A stretch of DNA of 64,000 nucleotides from Parahaliea mediterranea (GTDB lineage Bacteria; Pseudomonadota; Gammaproteobacteria; Pseudomonadales; Halieaceae). Both the position numbers and the translations under genes were made by a program. This document shows positions 8,920 to 16,948 of the stretch, one piece after another (the first letter of the stretch is position 1; the number at the start of each line of letters is the position of its first letter). The notes beneath the pieces are model-generated. The model worked only from the letters and a program-made list of their open reading frames with translations. It searched no databases and was not told the DNA's origin. The stretch covers positions 558,001 through 622,000 of the forward strand of contig NZ_QEWO01000003.1 in the NCBI RefSeq assembly GCF_003402235.1, in the 5' to 3' direction.

Positions 8920-9372
8920 TTAGCGTGGCAACCGCTTCACAATCAACGTAGAAGTGCGAACGCCCACCACCTCGGCGGCGTCGCCCTCCATCAAATCGTC
9001 TTCGCTTTCCAGCGCCCAGCGCGAATCGCGAAACACCGTGTAATACGCGCCGCCCACATCGGGACTGTCCATCACCGTTACCTGCTTGCCCACCATGCCG
9101 TGAACACCAAAGCGCGGGGTATCGTCCGACTTCATGAACGTGCGCAGGGCCAGCGGCCGAATGCCGACAAAAAACACCAGCGCCCCCAGCGCGTAGGCCG
9201 CCAGCGCCCAGCCCAGCTCGCCACCCAGGTAATGCCCCAGCGCGGCACACAGCGCGCCAAAACCCAGGCCCGCCAGCACAAAGCCCGGCACAAAGATTTC
9301 CGCCGTAAACAACAGCACGGCGGCAATGATCCAGATGTGCCAGGGGCTAAGACCGAGTATTGTCATGCGCAT
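8920..9372 (-). CDS. NfeD-family membrane protein (short form)
   Basis: A 150-residue NfeD protein: three closely spaced hydrophobic segments at about 10-80, then a C-terminal OB-fold domain (VHGMVGKQVTVMDSPD ... EGDAAEVVGVRTSTLIVKRL). It lacks the ClpP-like protease domain of long NfeD proteins. AAGGAT precedes two possible ATGs (9372 and 9366); both fit. It is the first gene of a three-gene operon with SPFH and the HTH gene, downstream of a good promoter. NfeD proteins partner SPFH proteins and are thought to help assemble or regulate them. Confidence 0.88.
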   Translation of the reverse strand: MRMTILGLSPWHIWIIAAVLLFTAEIFVPGFVLAGLGFGALCAALGHYLGGELGWALAAYALGALVFFVGIRPLALRTFMKSDDTPRFGVHGMVGKQVTVMDSPDVGGAYYTVFRDSRWALESEDDLMEGDAAEVVGVRTSTLIVKRLPR

Positions 9373-9401
9373 ATCATCCTTACATGCGTAATATGCAAAC
9401 T

Positions 9402-9429
9402 AGGATAGATGAAATCCACGCGATGTCAA
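9402..9429 (-). promoter_or_regulatory. Sigma70 promoter for nfeD-SPFH-HTH operon
   Basis: A perfect TTGACA (minus strand, 9424-9429) lies 16 bp from TATCCT (9402-9407). The predicted start of transcription falls about 25-30 nt before the NfeD start, leaving a normal leader with the AAGGAT ribosome site. Confidence 0.65.
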
Positions 9430-9473
9430 CGGGAGCGGTTGCTCGCCCGCAGCGCCACTCACAGCCGTCCAAC

Positions 9474-9785
9474 TTAAAGCCCGCAGCGGTACACCCCAAA
9501 CACCTGTTCGCCCTTGGCGTTAATGCCGCTCTCGGCGCTAATGGTATCCGCGCCCATGCGCGCGGCGGCGTTGCGGGCGAGGGTGCTGAGTTCAGCCGCG
9601 ACTTTTTCGGAGTTGCGATCGATGCTCGCCACCGAGGACCGGGTGGCCGAGGTGGTGCTGCCCAGGCGCTTGCAGGACGTTGGCACCTTGGATACCACGG
9701 TGACGGTTTTGCCCTCTTTACTGAGGTCGACCCAGGTGCAGGCCGCCAGGGGCAAAAGCAGAGCGGCGGCAAGAATGAAACGCAT
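9474..9785 (-). CDS. Small DUF4156-type lipoprotein
   Basis: 103 residues with a clear lipoprotein signal: MRFILAAALLLPLAAC with lipidation at Cys16. The mature part (KTVTVVSKVPTSCKRLGSTTS ... NAAARMGADTISAES ... FGVYRC) matches the small DUF4156 lipoproteins such as E. coli YjeI. The ATG at 9785 is chosen because AGGAG lies just upstream and the signal peptide starts there; a longer reading frame upstream is the shadow of the nuclease-like gene. The mature protein has two cysteines that could form a disulfide. Function unknown; probably periplasmic-facing and membrane-anchored. Confidence 0.85.
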   Translation of the reverse strand: MRFILAAALLLPLAACTWVDLSKEGKTVTVVSKVPTSCKRLGSTTSATRSSVASIDRNSEKVAAELSTLARNAAARMGADTISAESGINAKGEQVFGVYRCGL

Positions 9786-9811
9786 GATAGAACTCCTGAT
9801 AATAACGGTGC

Positions 9812-10321
9812 TTATGGACGGCCAGACCCCGCCTGCCATTCCCACGGCGGCACGGGGTTTGTGTCCACCCACAGGCCGCGGCGGGCCCGGCGAGCGGCAC
9901 TTTCCAGGCGGCCGAGCTCCAGGTCGTAGGGGGCGCTGCGGGTGTCCCACCAGGCGCAGCCGCGCTGGATGAGCAGTTGACTGACTGGCCGGGATGCCAG
10001 ATAGACCTCGCTGACCAGGGTCTGTTCCCGGCTGCGCATATCTGCGCTCAAGCGCACGCTGCGCCCACCCACCAACTCCTCGAGGCAGCGGCGGGCGCCC
10101 TCGCCAAAGGGCTGGCTCGGCTGCGGTGCGTCCACCCCGCGCAGGCGGACAAGGTGGCGCTGGTTGTCGCTGTCCACCACCACCAGGGTGTCGCCTTCCA
10201 CCACCCGGCTTACGCCAACCTGCAAATTGGCAGGTGGCGCGGGTGCCGGCGCCTCGGGGCTGGTGGCACAGGCAGCGAGCAGCGCGATCGCGCCTGGCAG
10301 CAGGTAGCGTAGGCGGTGCAT
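9812..10321 (-). CDS. Staphylococcal-nuclease-fold lipoprotein, catalytic residues altered
   Basis: 169 residues, lipoprotein signal with lipobox LLAAC (Cys18), a Pro/Ala linker, then an SNase domain: VSRVVEGDTLVVVD, HLVRLRGVDAPQPSQPFG, VSQLLIQRGCAWW and a C-terminal RARRGLWVDTNPVPPWEW, the usual thermonuclease ending. The family uses Arg35, Glu43 and Arg87 (S. aureus numbering). Here the Arg is kept (Arg59), but VDAPE reads VDAPQ (Gln67) and the GR-T-L arginine reads EQTL (Gln100). By my alignment two of three catalytic residues are therefore changed, so the protein may bind but not cut nucleic acid. It sits 26 bp ahead of the DUF4156 lipoprotein gene, probably one operon. Confidence 0.8.
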   Translation of the reverse strand: MHRLRYLLPGAIALLAACATSPEAPAPAPPANLQVGVSRVVEGDTLVVVDSDNQRHLVRLRGVDAPQPSQPFGEGARRCLEELVGGRSVRLSADMRSREQTLVSEVYLASRPVSQLLIQRGCAWWDTRSAPYDLELGRLESAARRARRGLWVDTNPVPPWEWQAGSGRP

Positions 10322-10417
10322 GCCGGTTCATCCTCCCTGATGCTGGCGGCCCACCATGACAGGGCCGCCCGATTGCGTCAGTATCCGGTATTCCAGCCGC
10401 CCTGCACAGGAGCCCCC

Positions 10418-12133
10418 ATGCCGATCTTGCGCCCGCCCCGCCTTGCCCTGTCTGTCACCGCCTGCTGCGCCCTGTGGCTGTGGGCCGCCCTCGCCCAGGC
10501 CGCGCCGGCAGCGTGGCCAACACCCCAGCAAGGCGACCTCACCCTGCGCGACTTTCGCTACGACGATGGCAAGGTGGGCGACCTGCGCCAGCACTACACC
10601 ACCCTCGGCCAGCCCCGTCGCGATGGCAAGGGCCGGGTTACCAACGCGGTGCTGATCATGCACGGCACCACCGGCAGCGGCGCCGGCTTTTTGAGCGAGC
10701 GCTACGCCGGCGTTCTGTTTGGCGAGGGCGAACTGCTGGACGCCTCGCGCTATTACATCATCCTCACCGACGCCATCGGCCACGGCCAGTCCAGCCGGCC
10801 CAGCGACGGCCAGGCGGCGGACTTTCCCAACTACACCTACGATGACATGGTGCGCGCCCAGTACCGGCTGCTCACCGAGCACCTTGGTGTGAACCACCTG
10901 CGCCTGGTCACCGGCACCTCGATGGGCGGCATGCTGAGCTGGGTGTGGGGCTACACCTACCCCGACTTCATGGACGCACTGCTGCCCCTAGCGAGCCTGC
11001 CGGTGGAGATTGCCGGGCGCAACCGCATGCAGCGCAAGATGATTATCGACGCGGTGAAGAACGACCCTCACTACAACGGCGGCTTTTACCAGGAGCAGCC
11101 CGCCGGCCTGCGCGAGGCCATGTACCCGCTTATCTTTATGGTCTCAAGCCCCCTGCAGTACCAGCGAGAGGCCCCCACCCGGGAGGCCGCCGAAGCCAAG
11201 CTGGAGGCACTGGTGGAGCGCTACAGCGCCAGCATGGACGCCAACAACCTGACCTACGCCTTCGACGCCTCGCGCTTTTACAACCCGGCGCCCCACCTCG
11301 GCAAGATCAGCGCGCCGCTGCTGGCCATAAACTCCGCCGACGATCAGGTAAACCCGCCGGAACTGGGCCTGCTGGAAGCGCACATTGCCGAGGTTCCCCG
11401 TGGCGAGGCCGTCACCCTCGACATCACCCCCCTCACCCGCGGCCACGGCACCCACTCCCTGCCCAGTATCTGGGGGCCCTATCTGGCACGCTTTCTGACA
11501 CAGACCGCCGTTGGCGAAGAACAGGGCGCGCGCAACAACCACGCCAAGCAGATCAGTCCACACCTGAGCGCCCCCGACGCACCCGCCTGGCAGCAGCAGG
11601 CCCCGGCGCAGTTTGTCGCCCGCTTCGAAACTACCGAGGGCCTGTTTCGCATCCAGGTGGAACGGGCGCTGGCGCCGAAGGGCGCCGATCGCTTCTACCA
11701 GCTGGTGCGCAACGGCTACTACGATGGCGTGCACATCAATCGCGTGGTGCCGGGCTTTATCGCCCAGTTCGGCGTGCACGGCACACCGGCCATACAGGCC
11801 ATTTGGAAAAACCGCCACCTCACCGACGACCCGGTAAACACCAGCAACCAGCGTGGCACCGTGGCCTTCGCCATGACCGGGCCGGACACCCGCAGCACCC
11901 AGGTTTACATCAACACCGCGGACAACAGCCGCCTCGACAGCAGCGGCTTTGCCCCCTTTGGCAGCGTCATCGAAGGCATGGATGTGGTGGATGCCCTCTA
12001 CGGCCTGTACGGCGAGAACGCCGGCGGCGGCCTGCGCGGCGGCCAGCAGGGGCCACTGGAAGCCGGCGGCAGCGACTACCTCAACCGCGAATATCCGCTG
12101 CTGGACTTTATTGTGCGGGCGGCGGTGGAGTAG
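10418..12133 (+). CDS. Exported fusion: MetX-like alpha/beta hydrolase + cyclophilin peptidyl-prolyl isomerase
   Basis: A single 571-residue frame. Residues 1-29 are a signal peptide (start chosen at the ATG with AGGAG upstream). Residues about 35-365 are an alpha/beta hydrolase of the homoserine-acetyltransferase-like group: LIMHGTTGSG, the nucleophile elbow GTSMGG (Ser168), INSADDQVNPP (Asp308) and GHGTHSL (His343/346). After a short Ala/Pro linker, residues about 396-571 form a complete cyclophilin: FETTEGLFRIQVE, HINRVVPGFIAQFG (Arg442, equivalent to catalytic Arg55 of CypA), GTVAFAMTGPDTRSTQVYIN and FAPFGSVIEGMDVVD. No stop, start codon or ribosome site lies at the junction. Export argues against a methionine-pathway role; periplasmic hydrolase with built-in foldase is my inference. 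Both domains look catalytically intact. Confidence 0.88.
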   Translation: MPILRPPRLALSVTACCALWLWAALAQAAPAAWPTPQQGDLTLRDFRYDDGKVGDLRQHYTTLGQPRRDGKGRVTNAVLIMHGTTGSGAGFLSERYAGVLFGEGELLDASRYYIILTDAIGHGQSSRPSDGQAADFPNYTYDDMVRAQYRLLTEHLGVNHLRLVTGTSMGGMLSWVWGYTYPDFMDALLPLASLPVEIAGRNRMQRKMIIDAVKNDPHYNGGFYQEQPAGLREAMYPLIFMVSSPLQYQREAPTREAAEAKLEALVERYSASMDANNLTYAFDASRFYNPAPHLGKISAPLLAINSADDQVNPPELGLLEAHIAEVPRGEAVTLDITPLTRGHGTHSLPSIWGPYLARFLTQTAVGEEQGARNNHAKQISPHLSAPDAPAWQQQAPAQFVARFETTEGLFRIQVERALAPKGADRFYQLVRNGYYDGVHINRVVPGFIAQFGVHGTPAIQAIWKNRHLTDDPVNTSNQRGTVAFAMTGPDTRSTQVYINTADNSRLDSSGFAPFGSVIEGMDVVDALYGLYGENAGGGLRGGQQGPLEAGGSDYLNREYPLLDFIVRAAVE

Positions 12134-12290
12134 CTGCACCCACTCCGAGCGCCAAGCCGCAAACTTCAGCACATGCACGGCAAACCGGCCATGGTTTAAC
12201 TTTTCAGTGGCATCCGCTTTGCCAATGGCCGCGTATTCCCGAAGATAAACCACTGGCCTGCAACCCTAATCACAAGAGGGCCGCACGAGC

Positions 12291-13025
12291 ATGCTGATTC
12301 CAGACCTGGATTTTGACCTTGATGCCGATGCGCTGGAGCACTGTGCGCTGATGGCCACCAACCCCACCCTGGAAATGGTGTACTGGAGCCCGGGCGCACA
12401 GCGACTGCTGGGCTTTCGGCGAGAGGACGTTCTGGGGCGGCTGCCCTTTGAGGTATTTATGTCGCCGCAGGATTTTGCGGTGGCAGCGGATTACTGTTCC
12501 CAGTTGATGAACGCCGCGCCCGGCGACGTTGAGCTGCAGGCACACTACAGCGCCCACACCGACCAGGGCGGCCGACTGCCCTGCGACTGGTATCACCAGC
12601 GCGTGTACAGCGCCGAAAGCGGCGCATTGATGCTGGTGCTGTGCCTGGTGGTGCCGGCAACAGCAGGGGCGGGGTTTGATCCCGCCCACCAGCGCACGGT
12701 GGAGCAATTTGCCAACACCGTGCAGCGCTGGCTGGAAGAGCGCGAACAGCGCTGGCAACGCTGGAGCCAGTTGTTCAGCGAACGCTGCAGTGCGCGGCGT
12801 TTTGAGCAGGGCCCCTACGCCGACCTTACCCCCCGCGAACGGGAGCTGGTGGAAGAGCTGGCGCGCTCCATTGGCCTGAAGCTGGCTGCGCGCAATCTGG
12901 GTATTTCGCTCAACACCGCCCGCAACCACCTGAAATCCGTGTTCAGCAAGTTACAGATACACTCCCAGGCGCAGTTGATCCGCGAGGTGCGCTCGCTGGC
13001 CACGCCCCAGCGGGGCGGTTACTGA
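12291..13025 (+). CDS. PAS-LuxR-type transcriptional regulator
   Basis: 244 residues. An N-terminal PAS-like domain (NPTLEMVYWSPGAQRLLGFRREDVLGR, about 22-115) is followed by a linker helix rich in Glu/Arg/Trp and a C-terminal LuxR HTH at about 183-240: LTPRERELVEELARSIGLKL, then NTARNHLKSVFSKLQIHSQAQLI. There is no receiver domain, so it senses directly or through PAS. AGAGGG lies somewhat far (about 11 bp) from the ATG. It converges on the phosphotransferase gene with a single base between stop codons. It may regulate the neighbouring TonB receptor/phosphotransferase pair, but this is proximity only. Confidence 0.85.
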   Translation: MLIPDLDFDLDADALEHCALMATNPTLEMVYWSPGAQRLLGFRREDVLGRLPFEVFMSPQDFAVAADYCSQLMNAAPGDVELQAHYSAHTDQGGRLPCDWYHQRVYSAESGALMLVLCLVVPATAGAGFDPAHQRTVEQFANTVQRWLEEREQRWQRWSQLFSERCSARRFEQGPYADLTPRERELVEELARSIGLKLAARNLGISLNTARNHLKSVFSKLQIHSQAQLIREVRSLATPQRGGY

Positions 13026-13026
13026 A

Positions 13027-14412
13027 CTACAGGTTTACCGCCGCCAGGCGGCAGTGCTGCCAGCGCGTGACCAGCGGCGCCATCAGGGCCATGTTGCGTT
13101 GGGCCACCCCCCAGCAGTGCTGGATCATCGCCGCTTCGTCGAGGGACTCCGGCGCCGCTGCCAGTTGATCCAGCAGCGCCTGGCGCGCCGCGCCGAGCTG
13201 GCGATGCTGCGTCTCCAGCAACTGGTTGATGCCCGCCAGCTCCAGGTGGTCGGCGTCTGCCCCCAAACGATGGCGCCGGGCGAGGTACTGCACAATCTGC
13301 ACGGCGCCCGCCGTCATGGCCGCCGCGTAATCGCCTTCAACCGCGGGCGCTATGCCCCGCTCCAGCTGCTTGGCCAGCACGGCGTATAACTCATCGTGCC
13401 CGGCATCCTCTGCCACCACTGGCGTATCGGCATCAACACGCAGGCCGTGGTACAGGCCGAAGGCTTCGCACAGCAGCAGGTCGCAAACCGCCTGGTAACC
13501 GAGATTCATCGCCACCGGCGTGTTCCAGGCAGGCCGGCGCACCAGCCCCGGCAGCGAGATCACCGAGCGACCCAACTGGTGAGCCAGGTAGTAGATAATT
13601 TTGCTGCGATCGAGCGTTACGCCGGCCTGTTGGGCGTAGGCCCTGAAGTAGGGGGTCAGGTCGCCGCCCGCCGAGGGGGTGAAAAAATCCCGCAGCCAGA
13701 CGTTACCCAGGTCTTCCAGCGGGTCGCCGTAGTGGGCCCATTCCCAGTCGACAATGGCCGTGACGCGCCCGGCCTCAAACATGAAGTTCCCCGCACCGGT
13801 GTCGCCCTGCAACAGGCAGGTGCGCTGCACACTGTGCGGAACATGCCGGCGCAACCAGTGGCGGCAGAACGCGCCGAGCACAGTGGAACTATCCGGTGGG
13901 CCGGGCAGGCCCTGGGGCGGCTCCACCGCCGCCAGTTCCAGTAGCGAATGCTCTTCGGCACTTGCCGGCAGCTCAAAGCCGGGCAGTGCCAGCTGCGCCA
14001 CATCAAGGCGATGCAGGTTGGCCAGGTGGCCCATGAACGCTCGCAGCACGGTGTCCTGCTCATCAGCATCGGCGGCATCCAGATCAGCCCGCCCCGGCTC
14101 GAAGGTCTGGATGGCCAGGCAGAAGTCATCGTTCCAGTCGACAATGCCCTGGGTGGGAATGTCGGTCTGCTCGCAGAGATAGCGGATCAACCCGCTTTCC
14201 CGCTTGAGGCCCCGGCGCCCGGGTGCACCGGCCAGCGCGGCACGATCAATGCGCAGAAAGTAACGTTCACTGGCACCGGCGTGGGTAAGCACGTCTGCCT
14301 GCCAGGCTTCGCGCCTCACCACCAGGCGCTTCAAGTGCAGCTCCCGCGCGTTGAGGCGCTGGCGCAACCAGTCTTCGGCCCCCGGGGGCAGGGCGGACGG
14401 CGTCGGTGTCAT
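13027..14412 (-). CDS. APH-fold small-molecule phosphotransferase
   Basis: 461 residues of the aminoglycoside/choline phosphotransferase superfamily. The catalytic loop reads LLQGDTGAGNFMFEAG (His of the usual HGD replaced by Gln, Asp and Asn kept) and the metal-binding VDWEWAHYGDPLEDL follows, near residues 200-235. Members with the same sequence style are common in hydrocarbon- and steroid-using proteobacteria beside acyl-CoA dehydrogenases. The ATG at 14412 is chosen for AAGGAGA just upstream; it lies 35 bp after the TonB receptor stop, so the two are an operon. The C-terminal third is helical. Not evidence of antibiotic resistance: the family mostly phosphorylates metabolites. Substrate unknown. 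Confidence 0.82.
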   Translation of the reverse strand: MTPTPSALPPGAEDWLRQRLNARELHLKRLVVRREAWQADVLTHAGASERYFLRIDRAALAGAPGRRGLKRESGLIRYLCEQTDIPTQGIVDWNDDFCLAIQTFEPGRADLDAADADEQDTVLRAFMGHLANLHRLDVAQLALPGFELPASAEEHSLLELAAVEPPQGLPGPPDSSTVLGAFCRHWLRRHVPHSVQRTCLLQGDTGAGNFMFEAGRVTAIVDWEWAHYGDPLEDLGNVWLRDFFTPSAGGDLTPYFRAYAQQAGVTLDRSKIIYYLAHQLGRSVISLPGLVRRPAWNTPVAMNLGYQAVCDLLLCEAFGLYHGLRVDADTPVVAEDAGHDELYAVLAKQLERGIAPAVEGDYAAAMTAGAVQIVQYLARRHRLGADADHLELAGINQLLETQHRQLGAARQALLDQLAAAPESLDEAAMIQHCWGVAQRNMALMAPLVTRWQHCRLAAVNL

Positions 14413-14447
14413 GGGCTCTCCTTGGCAGGGTTCAGGCGCTACAGGCA

Positions 14448-16760
14448 TCAGTATTCAAAAATCAGGTCCACGCCCCAGGTTGCCAGGTCGCCGTAGACAT
14501 TGGTGGTAAAGCCGAGGGTGCCAAAATCGGTGCCAAATTCCCGGTAGGCCTCGTTGGTGACATTGCGCCCCCACACCGCCAGCGCCAGGGCGCCACCGGC
14601 CAGGGGAATATCCGACCAGGACAGGCGCGCGTCCACCAGGGTGCGCTCATCGGCGGTGCCATTGCGATACAGGGTGGGGCTGAAGATGTATTCGTCGGTG
14701 TAGGTGGCATCCAGGCGCAGGCGCAGGGCACCGGGCCCACTGAAGGGCAGGCGCCACTGGGCCCAGGCGTGGGCGGTGTGCTCCGGCGCGAAGGGCGCTC
14801 GCGCGCTGTCGGCAATATCCTGCCCACCCACCACAAACTCGTCGTAATCAAAGGTCAGGTAACCGTAGTCCAGTCCCAGCACCAGCGCATCGCTAACCTG
14901 CAGGGTGGATTCCAGCTCCAGCCCCTGGATGGTCGCCTGGCCGGCATTCAGCAGCACCGTGGCGCCGGATACAAAGTCGTTCACCTGCAAGTCGTCGTAG
15001 TCGTAAAGGAAGGCCGCAACGTTCACCCGCAGGCGGCGCTGCAGCCATTCGCTTTTCAGACCCACCTCGTAGTCAATGAGGTTTTCCTCATCGGCGGTGA
15101 GGGCAAAAGCCTCCTCGTTGCCCGCACGCACCGGGTGACTGCCGGCGTTATAGCCCGTGGCCACCTTGGCGTAGCCGTTGATGTCATCGCTGAAGCGATA
15201 GGTCACCGTGGCGGTCGGGTTCCAGTTGCTCCAGCTCGCGCTTTGCTCCCAGTGGGGCGTGGCATCGAGAATCACCGCCTCTTTTTCATCCTCGGTATAG
15301 CGCAGCCCCAGGGTCAACCCCAGACGGTCATCCAGCACCGGCGGCGTCCATGTCACCTGGGAATACGCGGCCCAGGAGGTGTTGTCCACGCTGTACTCTT
15401 CCCCAAGTCCGGTTGGTGGCGGCCCCAGCAGGGCGTTCTGGTTTACCAGCACGCCGCCGTCAAAACCCGGCAGGGCGCCCCCCGGCAGGTAGATGAGCAA
15501 GTCCCAGCGGTTGTGCAGTTCCTCGGCCTCCTCGGCAAAGTAATAGAGGCCGCTCACCGACTGCCAGCGCTCATCGGCGCTGCTGGCGATGAGCTGCAGT
15601 TCCTGTGACCAGGCGGTGTGCGCCTTGCGGTTGCCCTGATACTGTGGCAGCGCAAAGTGGCCAAAGGGCACCGACCAGGTTCCGCCGTCCTGATCGTTGC
15701 CAATCAGGTCGCCATCCAGGTCGTGGTAGCCGGTGATAGAGCGCAGTTCCACGGCACCCAGTTGCCAGGACAGGTGCAGGGCCGCGTCCACAATGTCGTA
15801 GCGCTCGTAGCCCTGGTTATCCAGCGCCAGCTGGCCCAGCCGGTCCTCGCTCACCGCCCCTGATGCCAGTGCTTGCCTGAAGGGGTTGTCCGCCGGTGGC
15901 ACCACGGTAAATGGTGAGAACGAAGTAACCACCGGCAGGTCGAGATAGCTGGACTCAACGGCGGTGAGCTGACCGGCCTGGGGCGCCGCTTTGGTGCTGG
16001 CCTGCTGATAGCTGAAGTCCGCGGTAAAGTCATCGCCGGGCTGCCAGCGCAGGGCCAGTCGCCAGGCTTCGTTATCCACCTCGCCCAGCCGCTGCGGCCG
16101 GCTGCTGCCGGTGTTTTCGATAAAGCCGTCGTGCTGGATCACCACATAGCCGAGCTTGGCCGACAACCCCTGCCATGCGGGTAAATCCAGCACGCTGGAA
16201 CTGCGGAAGCGACCGCGATCGCCGCCGGTCAACTGCTGCTTGAAGCCCAGCTCACCGGAGGGCTTCTTGCTGATCAGGTTAATGGCGCCCCCGGTGGTGT
16301 TTTTGCCGTACAGGGTGCCCTGGGGCCCGCGCAGTACTTCCACCCGCTCCAGGTCGACCACATCGAACACCGAGCCGGTATTTTTGGACAGGTAGACGCC
16401 GTCCAGGTAAAAGCCCACCTTTGGGTCCTGCGCCAGCGATGGTTCGGCGGATGCCAGGCCGCGAATGGTCGCCGCCGCGGACACCGCCGTGGAATTGAGA
16501 GCCACCACCCGCACATTGGGCACAAAGTCGCCCACCCCTTTCAGGTCGTGGATGCCAAGATCAAGCAGGGTCTGCTCGTTGAAGGCAGTCACGGCGATGG
16601 GGGTTTCCTGCAGGTTTTCCTCGCGCCGCTCGGCGGTAACCACCACCTCTTCCAGCACCGCTGCGGCCGAAGCCAATCCAGCGTTGCCCGCCAGCAGCGC
16701 GGCCAGGGACAGTGATTGCGACAATCTCAAAAAAGCGGGGCAGCGATGGTTGGACTTCAT
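14448..16760 (-). CDS. TonB-dependent outer-membrane receptor (770 aa)
   Basis: A TonB-dependent receptor with a signal peptide (about 1-32, ending LASAAA), the EEVVVTAERREENLQ TonB-box region, a plug with TPIAVTAFNEQTL and VEVLRGPQGTLYGKNTTGGA, and a beta-barrel ending ...VDLIFEY. The ERREENLQ/GPQGTLYGKNTTGGAIN style is that of the large receptor group found in sphingomonads and marine gammaproteobacteria that import hydrophobic or plant-derived compounds. The start has GGAG about eight bases upstream. Four 16-bp tandem repeats lie immediately before the ribosome site. Downstream and co-transcribed is an APH-like phosphotransferase, suggesting uptake followed by phosphorylation of a small molecule; this is inference. 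Confidence 0.92.
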   Translation of the reverse strand: MKSNHRCPAFLRLSQSLSLAALLAGNAGLASAAAVLEEVVVTAERREENLQETPIAVTAFNEQTLLDLGIHDLKGVGDFVPNVRVVALNSTAVSAAATIRGLASAEPSLAQDPKVGFYLDGVYLSKNTGSVFDVVDLERVEVLRGPQGTLYGKNTTGGAINLISKKPSGELGFKQQLTGGDRGRFRSSSVLDLPAWQGLSAKLGYVVIQHDGFIENTGSSRPQRLGEVDNEAWRLALRWQPGDDFTADFSYQQASTKAAPQAGQLTAVESSYLDLPVVTSFSPFTVVPPADNPFRQALASGAVSEDRLGQLALDNQGYERYDIVDAALHLSWQLGAVELRSITGYHDLDGDLIGNDQDGGTWSVPFGHFALPQYQGNRKAHTAWSQELQLIASSADERWQSVSGLYYFAEEAEELHNRWDLLIYLPGGALPGFDGGVLVNQNALLGPPPTGLGEEYSVDNTSWAAYSQVTWTPPVLDDRLGLTLGLRYTEDEKEAVILDATPHWEQSASWSNWNPTATVTYRFSDDINGYAKVATGYNAGSHPVRAGNEEAFALTADEENLIDYEVGLKSEWLQRRLRVNVAAFLYDYDDLQVNDFVSGATVLLNAGQATIQGLELESTLQVSDALVLGLDYGYLTFDYDEFVVGGQDIADSARAPFAPEHTAHAWAQWRLPFSGPGALRLRLDATYTDEYIFSPTLYRNGTADERTLVDARLSWSDIPLAGGALALAVWGRNVTNEAYREFGTDFGTLGFTTNVYGDLATWGVDLIFEY

Positions 16761-16776
16761 GGTGGGGCTCCAGCGC

Positions 16777-16840
16777 GTTGTTATAGTGGCACGTTGCTAT
16801 AGAGGCACGTTGCTAAAGTGGCACGTTGTTACAGTGGCGC
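16777..16840. repeat. Four tandem 16-bp repeats upstream of TonB receptor
   Basis: Units at 16777-16792, 16793-16808, 16809-16824 and 16825-16840 read GTTGTTATAGTGGCAC, GTTGCTATAGAGGCAC, GTTGCTAAAGTGGCAC and GTTGTTACAGTGGCGC. They differ at 1-4 positions and abut without spacer. The array ends 16 bp before the receptor ATG, so on the receptor strand it forms the 5' leader or proximal promoter; each unit also contains a -10-like TATAAC/TATAGC on that strand. Confidence 0.9.
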
Positions 16841-16912
16841 CATTCTCTGGTTGCCAGCGCGCTGCCTCAATGGCCCAATTTGCACTATACCTTCGCACTG
16901 GGCGCCCCCCTG

Positions 16913-16941
16913 CTGACACAGCGCTCCGGGGGTTCTAGTAT
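16913..16941 (+). promoter_or_regulatory. Candidate dinB promoter, leaderless geometry
   Basis: CTGACA (16913-16918), 17-bp spacer, TAGTAT (16936-16941). The -10 ends seven bases before the dinB ATG, so transcription would begin at or next to the start codon. No LexA box of the CTGT-N8-ACAG form was found between 16841 and 16948. Confidence 0.4.
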
Positions 16942-16948
16942 TCGCGCC

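Noticed and set aside
10945-12297. 450-codon frame overlapping the hydrolase-cyclophilin gene
   Set aside because: Arg/Pro/Ala/Gly-rich shadow of the real frame; it has no ribosome site.
13027-14412. Aminoglycoside-resistance gene
   Set aside because: The APH fold is shared with many metabolite kinases; context (TonB receptor operon) and altered HGD motif argue for a metabolic role.
16841-16948. LexA/SOS box for dinB
   Set aside because: No CTGT-N8-ACAG match in the upstream region.
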